Positions 36,379 to 45,709 of a stretch of 64,000 nt of DNA are shown piece after piece. Both the position numbers and the translations under genes were made by a program. Under the pieces are notes generated by a model that was not told where the DNA came from, did no database searches, and saw only the letters and a program-made list of their open reading frames with translations. This DNA comes from Kiritimatiellia bacterium (GTDB lineage: Bacteria; Verrucomicrobiota; Kiritimatiellia; WLWN01). Where the stretch lies: positions 2,236,538 to 2,300,537 of the forward strand of contig WLWN01000001.1 of NCBI GenBank assembly GCA_012103575.1, written 5' to 3'. Each line of letters begins with the position of its first letter. The first letter of the stretch is position 1.

Positions 36379-37135
36379 TGTAACCGGTGACCCCGTTTCA
36401 AAGCCTTTTCTAGAGCATCTAGAAGATCTTCGTCGTACCCTGTTTTGTTGCCTGATTGTTTTGGGCATTGGCGTATTGGTCGCCTTGCCATTAACGCCTT
36501 TTATACTCAACCTTTTAAAAAGGCCCTTGGTAGGGCTTGTTGAAAACATCGACCAGTTCCTATTGTCCATCGAGGTCGCCGGCGCCATTTCGGTCGCCTT
36601 TCGCATTTCTTTTTGGGGTGGATTACTTTTAAGTTCACCCTTCTTGTTGTTCTTCTTGGGTTCTTTTATTTTTCCAGGATTAAAAACACATGAACGAAAG
36701 ATCGTCCTGCAGGCCAGTGCGGTTGCGACCCTTTTATTTTTTATAGGTGTGGCCATGGGCTATTTTATAACCTTACCGGTTGCGCTTAAAGTTATGTTTC
36801 AGCTGCATGAGTGGATCGGTGTTCAAATGCTTCCGCGTGTTACCAACTATGTAGCGTTTACGACCCAACTATTGATCGGTTTTGGTTTTGCCTTTGAGAT
36901 GCCCGTTGTCGTGATTATTTTGGGGCGACTCGGTGTTTTGAAGAGCCGCCAACTACGCAGCAAACGCCGCCATGTTATGGTGGGTTTACTTATTGTGGCC
37001 ATGTTGCTAACGCCTCCAGATATTTTCACGCAATTAATCATGGCGATACCCCTTATTATTTTGTATGAAATATGTATCTGGGTTTTGTGGACGACAGAAA
37101 AAAGAAAAAAAGAACATGAAAACAACCGACATTAA
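36362..37135 (+). CDS. tatC: TatC, twin-arginine translocase core
   Basis: 257 residues with six membrane segments. The N-terminal signature PFLEHLEDLRRTLF, the conserved Glu near helix 2 and the motif FGFAFEMPVVVIIL identify TatC, the receptor for twin-arginine signal peptides. It overlaps tatA by 17 bp and the AlgX-like gene by 20 bp. Pairing with Tol-Pal in one operon is uncommon, although both serve the cell envelope. Confidence 0.93.
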   Translation: MKESTDVTGDPVSKPFLEHLEDLRRTLFCCLIVLGIGVLVALPLTPFILNLLKRPLVGLVENIDQFLLSIEVAGAISVAFRISFWGGLLLSSPFLLFFLGSFIFPGLKTHERKIVLQASAVATLLFFIGVAMGYFITLPVALKVMFQLHEWIGVQMLPRVTNYVAFTTQLLIGFGFAFEMPVVVIILGRLGVLKSRQLRSKRRHVMVGLLIVAMLLTPPDIFTQLIMAIPLIILYEICIWVLWTTEKRKKEHENNRH

Positions 37136-38246
37136 AACTTCATGGGTAAAATCTTTAAACACCCAACCCACAGGACTCCTTACTAAGTGGCAGTGTGTTG
37201 TGAAGTGGTTACGCCAATGTGCATCCTTCCATGGTGGCATTTGGATAGCGGGATTGTTGGTATCCCTCTCCCCCCTTTCGCACGCGAATCTTCTTGAAAA
37301 AGAAATCCTCAAAAGACTGGATCTAGAAAAAGACAACCTGTCTTACCAAGGCGTCGAAGATTGGTTTTTTATAACCGAAGAATTGAATTATTTGGTTTCC
37401 GGTCCGTTTTGGGGTCCGTATGCTGAGAACGTTTCAAAAGCGTCGCCCCTTGAAGATGCCGATCCTCTTCCAGCTATACTTGACTTTCAACGTCAACTTC
37501 ACTCGAACGACATTGAACTAATCCTTGTGCCAATTCCGCCTAAAATACTCGTTTATCCTGACAAATTTACGGACGCCATTTCTTTTGATCCAACCAGTCG
37601 TTGGGATCCTCATTTGCAAACTTTTTATAACCAGCTTCGAAAACAAGGCCTTATTGTCTTAGACGTTCTCTCCACCTTTCAAGAAGAGCGTCAACAACAA
37701 GAGAAACCGCTCTACTGCCGACAAGATTCTCACTATTCAGGATATGGCTCTGTCGTTGTCGCTGAAATGATTGCAAAAGAAATACGAAAGAGGTTCTGGC
37801 ATACGACACCGACTCAAACTTCATACAAGACGAAATGGAAAACCATGGATATCACAGGAGACCTTGTCTTGGGAGACCGTACAACAGAATCAATACCTCT
37901 TCGCTTTGTGGGAACGGGCGAAGAACAGATCTCCCTCAAAATGGATCGCAAAAGTCCTGTACTGCTCTTAGGAGACAGTCATGTTCTAGTCTTCTCGGTC
38001 GGTAATGACATGTATGCTAAAGGTGCTGGCCTAGCCGATCAGCTTTCATACGCGTTAGGTTATCCTATTGACTTGTTAGGAGTACGAGGATCAGGCTCAA
38101 CACCAGCACGTCTTAATTTATACCGGAGAGCCAAACGGGATTCCACCTACTGGACACACAAAAAGACCGTTGTATGGTGCTTTGCTGCCAGAGAATTTAC
38201 AGAGAGCTCTAGTGGTTGGAGAAGACTTCCGATTAAACCTGAATAA
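37116..38246 (+). CDS. AlgX/AlgJ-like SGNH-type acetyltransferase protein
   Basis: 376 residues from ATG 37116. A hydrophobic segment near residues 40-58 (GIWIAGLLVSLSPLSHA) looks like a late signal anchor. Catalytic signs of the AlgJ/AlgX SGNH fold: RQDSHYSGYGSVVVAE (Asp-x-His motif) and LLLGDSHVLVFSVG (the Ser block). Members O-acetylate exported polysaccharides with an MBOAT partner; none is visible here. It is the last gene of the tol-tat transcript, so the polymer would be made elsewhere. Confidence 0.7.
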   Translation: MKTTDIKTSWVKSLNTQPTGLLTKWQCVVKWLRQCASFHGGIWIAGLLVSLSPLSHANLLEKEILKRLDLEKDNLSYQGVEDWFFITEELNYLVSGPFWGPYAENVSKASPLEDADPLPAILDFQRQLHSNDIELILVPIPPKILVYPDKFTDAISFDPTSRWDPHLQTFYNQLRKQGLIVLDVLSTFQEERQQQEKPLYCRQDSHYSGYGSVVVAEMIAKEIRKRFWHTTPTQTSYKTKWKTMDITGDLVLGDRTTESIPLRFVGTGEEQISLKMDRKSPVLLLGDSHVLVFSVGNDMYAKGAGLADQLSYALGYPIDLLGVRGSGSTPARLNLYRRAKRDSTYWTHKKTVVWCFAAREFTESSSGWRRLPIKPE

Positions 38247-38304
38247 CCTGTATTAAACATTCTTAACTTCAGTTTTGGATAAGCATAGGAGGTAAGGCAG
38301 GGGG

Positions 38305-38407
38305 ATGAAGGGCTTTGGCTTTAGAAGAAGTCGTTTTGTCAACATGCCCACTCATACTCCCTATTTATATCACAAAAAGAAGGATGCGCCCGAGAGGGGC
38401 GGGGAAT
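38305..38407 (+). pseudogene. Gene start cut off by IS630 copy 6
   Basis: A strong ribosome-binding site (AGGAGGT at 38287-38293) precedes ATG 38305. The first 34 codons start MKGFGFRRSRFVNMPTHTPY and then run into the IS630 end. The downstream remainder is not on the other side of the IS, where an ISKra4 fragment lies. Product unknown. Confidence 0.45.
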
Positions 38408-38409
38408 TA

Positions 38410-39409
38410 GAGCATTTAACGATTGAGATGCCTCTTTAGAAGATCTATACTCCATGACATGAGTATAGCAACAGCAGAAATCCGGCGGCGTGCGATAGAT
38501 GCCTACAAAATGGGCAAAGGTTCCCAGGCCGATATCGCATCTTCTTATCGTGTAGATCTTAGAACGTTTCAGCGTGGGCTCTCTTGTTTCAACGAAACCG
38601 GACAGACCGCTCCCCGACCGCGTGGGCATCGTCAGGCCTTCTACAGCGGAAAGCAGCTCAAGGCGTTGGCTCAACTGGTGGGCAAACATCCCGGCAACGC
38701 TTGAAGAACTCAAGGACATGAGCGGCGTGAAGGGGTCGATCATGGCCGTACAGCGGGCGTTGAATCGGTTGGGCTGCCGGTATAAAAGAAACGCTTCACG
38801 CCAGCGAGCAAGACCGGGCGGATGTAAATCTCTTGAGAAAGCAGTGGATCCAAGAGGTAGCCAAACTTGATCCAAGTCGCCTTGTCTTTATTGATGAATC
38901 CGGGGCGAAAACGAATATGACTCGTCTGCGGGGCCGGGCGTTGGGCGGGAACAGGCTTTTTGCCAAAACGCCTCATGGACATTGGTGTACCACCACCTTG
39001 ATTTCTTCGGTCCGCCTGGACGGAACAACAGCGGCCATGGAGGGGGAGGGAGAGGGGGCGACAGACACGGCTGTTTTTGGAGAATATATTCGCCGGGTTC
39101 TTCTCCCGACTCTTTCACCTGAAGACATCGTCATCATGGACAATCTTCGCGTCCATCACAATCCCAAGGTCATTGAACTCATTGAGTCATGTGGGGCCCA
39201 TGTAAGATTCCTTCTACCCTACAGCCCCGATTCCAACCCCATTGAAAAAATGTGGGGCAAGATAAAGAATCGGTTGGGCAGCCTTGCAGCCCGCAGTCAG
39301 CAGGAACTATCTGAAGCGATCACACAAGCGTTCGAAGAGGTTTCTCCCGACGAGGTAATCGGCTGGTTTTCTTCGTGCTACATCGCGACACCTCAATCGT
39401 GAAGCGCTC
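38410..39409 (+). mobile_element. IS630-family element, copy 6
   Basis: 1000 bp, TA at 38408-38409 and 39410-39411. Frame A (from 38459) is broken by the 2-nt deletion CATCCCGGCAACG. Frame B (to 39402) is open but has a 6-bp insertion in the GGGGGAGGGAGAGGG stretch. Flanks belong to different sequences, so recombination followed insertion. Confidence 0.9.
38459..39402 (+). pseudogene. IS630 transposase, copy 6, broken in frame A
   Basis: The N-terminal helix-turn-helix frame stops after GKHPGNA because two bases are missing. The remaining frame-A part (TLEELKDMSGVKGSIM) and the catalytic frame B are intact. Frame B alone lacks DNA-binding capacity. The element nevertheless has good ends and could be moved in trans. 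Confidence 0.82.
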
Positions 39410-39411
39410 TA

Positions 39412-39600
39412 AGTTGTCCACGCCTCATAGAGTGAATCTGCTCTATTTCTTTGAGAATAGTCTTTCTTCGTTTTCTTCGGTCTAAGCTCATGATAGGCCT
39501 CCTTTGTATATATTGTATTTATTAAAATACAATATATACGTCAAAAAATATATGCTGGCAAGGGCTTTCTGAGATCCTGTAACTTTCTTGTCCTACACCC
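39412..39600 (-). mobile_element. ISKra4-family left-end fragment
   Basis: This 189-bp piece is nearly identical to the first part of the ISKra4 element at 61934-62120, in reverse orientation. It includes the terminal repeat (GGGTGTAGGACAAGAAAGTT), the promoter region and the first codons of the accessory gene (start at 39492). IS630 copy 6 removed the rest. Confidence 0.88.
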
Positions 39601-41144
39601 CTTTGGGGTTTATCGATATGAGTGGGGTTTTGGCGATGGCACGGGTTTGGTAACAGGAGAAGATGTCGTCCATAGCCTTCCGGGGGTAGGTTTCTATAAC
39701 GTTACCTTAACCGTATATGATCACGGAAATCAGACAGATTCGGCTACGCAGTTGGTAGAGGTCGTAGCAAGCAATATGCTTCATGCTGTACTTGAGGGAA
39801 GCGCAAACGGATACCGTGGTTGGCCCCATTCCTTCGATGCAACTCAATCAAGTGATGATCTTGGCATTGATACGTATATGTGGGATTTTGGCGATGGCTA
39901 TACTTTAGAAGGAACTCCTAACCTCCTTCATATATATAGAAACGAAGGAACGTATACAGCCTCTGTCACCGTTGTTGATCATGCCGGACAGAGCGATGCC
40001 GATTTTTTAGGAATAGAAATAGGGGAGAATACTTTAGAATTTTCCCCGGTTGACATTCTCTTTATTATAGATACGACCGGTAGCATGGTCAATGATATAA
40101 TGGAGGCGAAAAATCGTATTGTTGAGTTCAATTCACCCATGACAAATGTTGGTGTAGATGCCCATTATGGATTGGTTGGGTTTGGCAGTCAAATGGGGTC
40201 TGGTAGTGTTGATTTGCTCCAGGATATAGTCGACTTCGAAACTTTTAATGCTCCAACAGGCGTCTTTCAAAATTTGTTCGTGGGCGGTGGCAACGAGGTG
40301 GGAACACGGGCAACTCATATAGGGTTGACGTCGGCTACATTTCGTACGAGTTCCACAATTAATGTTATCCTCATTACAGATGATCATGACCGTAGCGGCC
40401 CTAACAGCTTGATAGACGCAGATCAAAGTTTGACGAACCATAATGCTTTATTTAACTTTATAGGTAGGCCAAGTTTTGGAAACACGGACAATACGTATGG
40501 AATGCTTACTACTAATCATGCGGGAAAAGCTTTTGATATACTAGAATTCCGCAACTCGCCGGATGAGTTTTTTGCTAAGTTTATTGCGTATAAATTACAA
40601 GAGATTTTAAATCTTATTCCTCCTGTTGCGGTTATACATGCATCACCTAATCTTAGCACGCCTGGTTATTTAATTACATTTGATGGTAGTGCATCGCATC
40701 ATGTCGTTCCGAATGTTGAAATTATTGATTTTCGTTGGGATTTTGATGCCTCCGATGGAGTTAATTTTACCGCGCCGGAAGATGTGGGGGAGATTGTTAC
40801 TCATGCCTATCCTGCTTTCGGAATGTATACAGCAACCCTCCAAGTCGCCGATAATCGGAATCCATCCGTTTATGATACGGCCACAGTGCAAATTGAAATC
40901 ACGTTGCCTTCTCATCCCCCCACTGCCGCTGCGGGCGGGTCTTATGTCGTGGTCGTTGGTGAGCAGTTTGAGCTGGATGGATCTGGTTCTTTTGATATTG
41001 ATCAGGTATTAGGTGATTCTATTCAAGCGTGTGATTGGGAAATCGATGGGCAAATACCCTATGATTTTAGTGACAGCATTCATGGCGAACAGGTAACCCG
41101 TAATAGGCGCCTTTTATACACCTGGCGATAAAATAATTGGTTTA
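39601..41144 (+). pseudogene. PKD and VWA domain surface protein, truncated at both ends
   Basis: Over 500 codons of an extracellular protein. Order: PKD (YEWGFGDGTGLVTGED), PKD (YMWDFGDGYTLEGTPN), a von Willebrand A domain with the MIDAS motif DTTGSM (VDILFIIDTTGSMVNDIMEA), PKD-like (DFRWDFDASDGVNFTAPEDV) and the start of another (AAGGSYVVVVGEQFELDGSG). There is no start, signal peptide or proper end: an ISKra4 fragment borders the left and IS30 type a the right. Intact relatives are large adhesion or matrix proteins. Confidence 0.8.
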
Positions 41145-42367
41145 TGAGAATTGTAATATTAAATGCCCAAAAGAAGATATTGTAAAACAGGAGTGTTCCA
41201 TGCCGAAATCTTCTAGATTTAAAAACTCGACAGAAGACAAAAAAAGGAGAAAGACATGGAACAAATCAAGAGTAGTATTCATCCCCGAAAAGGCAAGCAT
41301 TTGACACAGAAAGAACGGATCATGATTGAAACAATGCTCAAAAACCCAGGACGTCCTTTAGAGATAGCCAGTATCTGGGAAGGCATCGTCGAACCATAGA
41401 GCGCGAAATCAAACGTGGGGAGGTAGAGCATTTCGATACAGAACTGCGAAAGAAGAAAGCATACAGCAGTGATCGAGCCCAGGAACTTCATGATCTAAAT
41501 GCGACGGCCAAGGGACCTGAGCTTAAGCTTGGAAAGCATCATGAAATGGCTGTGTTTATCAGCGAGCACATTCTTGTTCACAAACGCTCACCCGATGTGG
41601 TTGCTCCTTTGCTTAAACAAGAGCAGAGACCTGCAGCGGTGAGTACAAAAACGCTGTATACCTATATTGACCAAGGTCTCATCCCGGGGGTGAGCAACGA
41701 GTCCCTATGGGAAAAACGAAAACGGATAAAACGAAAAAGACGTGCTATTAAGCGGGTTAAAAAGCAACATGCCCGAAGGACCAGTATCGAAAAACGACCT
41801 AAGACCGTAGAAAAACGCGAGGAATTTGGGCACTGGGAATTGGATTTGATCGTCGGCGGAAAAGGAACTTCAAAACCGGTTTTAATGACGTTAGTAGAAA
41901 GAAAGACCCGAATGCTAAGGGTGAGAAAACTTTCGGATAAAACACAGGCATCGGTTCTGCAGGCCCTCAAAGCGATCGAAAGATCGATGGGAGTTGGCCC
42001 ATTCAGATCGATGTTCAAGTCGATTACAGCCGATAACGGGAGCGAGTTTCTCGACGTGGAGCAGATGGAACGTTCCGGATTTAGCAAAAAGAGACGTGTT
42101 AAACTCTATTATGCTCACCCGTATTCTTCCTGGGAACGAGGCTCCAACGAAAATGCCAACCGTATGGTTCGTCGTTTCGTCGCCAAAGGAGACAACATCG
42201 GAAAATATACCATCGACCGTATTGGTGAGATTGAAAAATGGATTAACAACTATCCTCGCAAGATCCTAGAATACAAACTCGCACAGGAGTGTTTCGATTT
42301 GGAGATCGCCGCATGAACAGAAGCTCTCAGGTCCATTTTTTGCGGCATTTAATTTTACAATCCACCG
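41145..42367 (+). mobile_element. IS30-family element type a, copy 2
   Basis: 1223 bp, opposite orientation to copy 1 and 4 bp shorter. The left flank is the PKD/VWA fragment; the right flank is the middle of an IS630 copy. No target duplication is visible, so a deletion has occurred next to it. Confidence 0.88.
41256..42316 (+). pseudogene. IS30 transposase (type a), copy 2, frameshifted
   Basis: The start frame reads MEQIKSSIHPRKGKHLTQKE and ends soon after LEIASIWEGIVEP, because 4 bp are missing relative to copy 1 (GATAGCCAGTATC against GATAGCTACTAGCTATC). The rest, including the complete DDE core, is open to 42316. The protein is not made in one piece. Confidence 0.85.
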
Positions 42368-43092
42368 TCCATGATGACGATGTCTTCAGGTGAAAGAGTC
42401 GGGAGAAGAACCCGGCGAATATATTCTCCAAAAACAGCCGTCTCTGTCGCCCCCTCCCCCTCCATAGCCGCTGTTGTTCCGTCCAGGCGGACCGAAGAAG
42501 TCAAGGTGGTGGTACACCAATGTCCATGAGGCGTTTTGGCAAAAAGCCTGTTCCCGCCCAACGCCCGGCCCCGCAGACGAGTCATATTCGTTTTCGCCCC
42601 GGATTCATCAATAAAGACAAGGCGACTTGGATCAAGTTTGGCCACCTCTTGGATCCACTGCTTTCTCAAGAGATTTACATCCGCCCGGCCTTGCTCGCTG
42701 GCGTGAAGCGTTCTTTTTATACCGGGAGCCCAACCGATTCAACGCCCGCTGTACGGCCATGATCGACCCCTTCACGCCGCTCATGTTCTTGAGTTCTTCA
42801 AGCGTTGCCGGGATGTTTGCCCACCAGTTGAGCCAACGCCTTGAGCTGCTTTCCGCTGTAGAGGGCCTGACAATGCCCACGCGGTCGGGGAGCGGTCTGT
42901 CCGGTTTCGTTGAAACGAGAGAGCCCACGCTGAAACGTTCTAAGATCTACACGATAAGAAGATGCGATATCGGCCTGGGAACCTTTGCCCATTTTGTAGG
43001 CATCTATCGCACGCCGCCGGATTTCTGCTGTTGCTATACTCATGTCATGGAGTATAGATCTTCTAGAGAGGCATCTCAATCGTTAAATACTC
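42368..43092 (-). mobile_element. IS630-family element, copy 7 (truncated by IS30)
   Basis: About 725 bp. The transposase 5' side is complete up to the TA at 43093-43094, with the GAGTATTTAACG end also seen in copy 1. The 3' third, including the last catalytic residue, is gone at the IS30 junction. It carries the 2-nt deletion in frame A and a variant frame-change sequence TATAAAAAGAACG. Confidence 0.87.
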
Positions 43093-43094
43093 TA

Positions 43095-43348
43095 GGGATA
43101 AAAGGCAAGCGGCGAAACCTAAAAGTCATCTTGACAAGACCCTCTCAGGTCCGCTCCAATTCAGCCATGAAGGCTTCCTGAAGACTACCGTGTTAGCCAA
43201 ACCTTATACTCCGGTCGAACCTATCTTTGAGCTTATCCACCTGTTGTTTGGCCGCCACTTTATGATCAACATATTTTATCGGGATTACAGTCGAAATCGG
43301 GTCAGTCTCGGTGATCTCATACAGATCGTTCAAATGAAGGATTGTTGA
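43095..43348 (+). pseudogene. 3' gene remnant after IS630 copy 7
   Basis: An open frame of 84 codons begins at the IS630 boundary and ends TGA at 43346-43348. It encodes KPKSHLDKTLSGPLQFSHEG and later HLLFGRHFMINIFYRDYSRN. It has no start of its own, and its 5' part was not found elsewhere in the window. Family not recognised. It is convergent with the antiporter gene. Confidence 0.45.
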
Positions 43349-43349
43349 T

Positions 43350-44579
43350 CTATACAAGCCGTCTGATTAAAGGTTTCATGGTTAACCCCTGTACGACAAT
43401 GGAAAAAACAACTACGATATAAGTAATGGCTATAATAATCTCCCGTATTTCGCCTTTTGGAATCGATAACGCTAAAGCAATCGATATGCCTCCTCGTAAG
43501 CCTGCCCACGTAATGATCTTCACCGCATGAGGTTCGACTGTTTTCTTGAGTCGTAATAAGGTAATAGGGATCCCTACGCATAAAAAACGGGAGAAAAGGA
43601 TCAACGGTATGGCCATGAGCCCCCCTAAGAAGTATTCACGAGGAAAAGCTAAAACCAGAACTTCAAAGCCAATTAAAAGAAACAAAATCGCGTTGAGAAT
43701 ATGGTCCATAAATTCCCAGAACAGATCAACACGCTCCCGGTTTCCTTCTGACATGGCAAACATGCGGCCCTGATTACCGATTAGTAATCCTGCAATAACC
43801 ATTGCAATAGGTCCCGAAACATGGAGAATTCCGGCTAACGTATAGCCTCCCATAACGAGTGCTAAGGTAAGTAATATTTCGATCGAATAATTATCAGCGG
43901 TGCGTAAAAGGCGATAAATAATCCAACCGATAACAAACCCAAAGACAATCCCACCGACTGCCTCTTTAAGAAACAGGAACCCAATCTCTTTTATATCGAA
44001 TTGATGATCGCCTCCTATTAGACCTAGGACCGCAAGAAAAATGACAACGCCAACACCATCATTAAAAAGAGATTCTCCTGTTATTTTTGTGGCCAAACTT
44101 TTGGGAGCATCTACTTTTTTCAAGATTCCTAAAACAGAAATAGGATCGGTAGGAGCAATGAGAGATCCGAATAATAAACAATAGATAAAATCTAGATGAA
44201 GACCTACCACCCTTACCCCATAATACATGAGAGTCCCCACCATAAAAGTCGTGCCAACCACTCCAACTGTAGCCAGGATGCCGATGGTCCATTTGCTCTT
44301 CGCTAAATCATTGATGTTGATGTGAAGCGCACCAGAAAAAAGAAGGAAGCTTAACATCCCCTGCAACAACACTTTATTAAAATCAATACCCTCCATAATA
44401 ACCCGCGCTTTTTCTTCTATGGCCCATCCCATTTTACCCAAAAACATTAAGAACAGAGATAATGTTAAGGCCATGATCATCAGACCAATGGTCGGAGGAA
44501 ATTTAATGAAACGATAATTGACATAGCTTAAAATCGCAGCCAAAGTTATGAGTATAGCTATTGTATCTATAACATCCAT
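43350..44579 (-). CDS. Na+/H+ antiporter, CPA1 family
   Basis: 409 residues with 11-12 membrane helices. The CPA1 ion-binding motif is present as GESLFNDGVGVVIFLAVLG (Asn-Asp), preceded by GSLIAPTDPISVLGILKKVD; the late signature ITWAGLRGGISIALALS is also typical. It exports Na+ in exchange for protons at the inner membrane. The N-terminus MDVIDTIAILITLAAILSYV fits a start directly in the first helix. A perfect 40-bp palindrome lies just upstream. Confidence 0.9.
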   Translation of the reverse strand: MDVIDTIAILITLAAILSYVNYRFIKFPPTIGLMIMALTLSLFLMFLGKMGWAIEEKARVIMEGIDFNKVLLQGMLSFLLFSGALHININDLAKSKWTIGILATVGVVGTTFMVGTLMYYGVRVVGLHLDFIYCLLFGSLIAPTDPISVLGILKKVDAPKSLATKITGESLFNDGVGVVIFLAVLGLIGGDHQFDIKEIGFLFLKEAVGGIVFGFVIGWIIYRLLRTADNYSIEILLTLALVMGGYTLAGILHVSGPIAMVIAGLLIGNQGRMFAMSEGNRERVDLFWEFMDHILNAILFLLIGFEVLVLAFPREYFLGGLMAIPLILFSRFLCVGIPITLLRLKKTVEPHAVKIITWAGLRGGISIALALSIPKGEIREIIIAITYIVVVFSIVVQGLTMKPLIRRLV

Positions 44580-44599
44580 CTTTAACGTCTCCCCCTAAG

Positions 44600-44639
44600 C
44601 CTTACATTTAAACCGGCGGTCGCCGGTTTAAATGTAAGG
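44600..44639. terminator. Perfect 40-bp palindrome between nuclease stop and antiporter start
   Basis: A 19-bp arm CCTTACATTTAAACCGGCG, two central bases, and the exact reverse complement. It begins right after the stop codon of the upstream nuclease gene on the minus strand. As RNA it forms a very stable hairpin, so it could end or protect the nuclease transcript and uncouple the antiporter. No T-run follows, so a repeat-type element is an alternative. Confidence 0.55.
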
Positions 44640-45590
44640 TTAGTCATTAAATTCCGATTCGCAAAGTTCATAAAAATTACACCGCTGACAGAGTGACCTA
44701 GATGATGCTAGCTCCCACTCCTCTTGAAGGACAGGTTTATTTTTTTTTCGATCACCTTCGATTAAATACTCACTCATATCTCCAACTGATTCATGGATAC
44801 GGGATCTAACACGATGTATATCTTCTTCTGTAAGGGTATGGGTCACTACTTTATCAAAGAGTAAATACTCTATATAAATATGGATCTTTTCTAATGGTAT
44901 GTGATGTTTAGTTTGCGCCCATAAACCATAGATCGCTAATTGATCAAGATGCTTCCCGCTGGGTTTCCCTGACTTCCAATCATGAATATGCCACTGATCA
45001 TCAACGGTATATACATAATCTGGGATGGCATATATTTTAAGATCATTAAACAAAAAAGATTCAGGATCACCTCCTTTTTCAGGCGTAGCAATGGTTTGCT
45101 CTTGTTCCGGACGAACCAGTGCCAATCGGGGTAAAACAGATTGGATAAAGTTCTCTATACACGTCTTGACCTCTGTCATCGTGGACTGGGTCCACTCTCT
45201 GCTATTTCCTGGATGAAATTTTGTGTAGTAATGTTCATGCAAACAACAATACGCTTTAGGGTGTTCTCGCCATTTTTCGTTCTTTGAATCTTGCCAGGCC
45301 TTATTCAAATAGGGACGCGCTATTTCTTCATAGGCTTGCTCAACGCTAACATCAACGCCTTGCTGCTTTTGTTTAAGCGCCCACATAATGGCTAATTCAA
45401 CCGCATGTCCTTTTAATGAATATCGATTTTCTATTTTGGTCAGCCGATAGGCATCACGCTTTAACTGGGGCGCGCTGGCATTCCAGCCATTCCACATCGC
45501 ATATTTGGCCCAATATCGTTTCCGGCGACATTCATCAAAATCGTTTGCCGCACTAAAAGACCATGAAAAAGTATTAATAAGTTCTGCCAT
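44640..45590 (-). CDS. PD-(D/E)XK nuclease with likely Fe-S cluster (Cas4/RecB-like)
   Basis: 316 residues. The nuclease core shows LKGHAVELAIMWALK (His motif), IYAIPDYVYTVDDQWHIHDW (Asp strand followed by D-W-K) and SGKHLDQLAIYGLW (QL motif). Four cysteines could bind an Fe-S cluster: one early (FDECRRKRYWAKY) and three late (CQRCNFYELC), as in Cas4, AddB and related RecB-family proteins. No CRISPR or helicase gene adjoins. DNA end processing or repair is likely, but the process is unknown. Confidence 0.75.
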   Translation of the reverse strand: MAELINTFSWSFSAANDFDECRRKRYWAKYAMWNGWNASAPQLKRDAYRLTKIENRYSLKGHAVELAIMWALKQKQQGVDVSVEQAYEEIARPYLNKAWQDSKNEKWREHPKAYCCLHEHYYTKFHPGNSREWTQSTMTEVKTCIENFIQSVLPRLALVRPEQEQTIATPEKGGDPESFLFNDLKIYAIPDYVYTVDDQWHIHDWKSGKPSGKHLDQLAIYGLWAQTKHHIPLEKIHIYIEYLLFDKVVTHTLTEEDIHRVRSRIHESVGDMSEYLIEGDRKKNKPVLQEEWELASSRSLCQRCNFYELCESEFND

Positions 45591-45709
45591 TTGCTGGATA
45601 CGGGAAGCTTGATTCTGGATACTGGGTCTTCAATCTTCTATCCTCTTATCTTGAATCTTCGCTCCCTTCCTCACAATCCGAATTTAATAGGTGTTCAAAC
45701 GTCCTTGTT

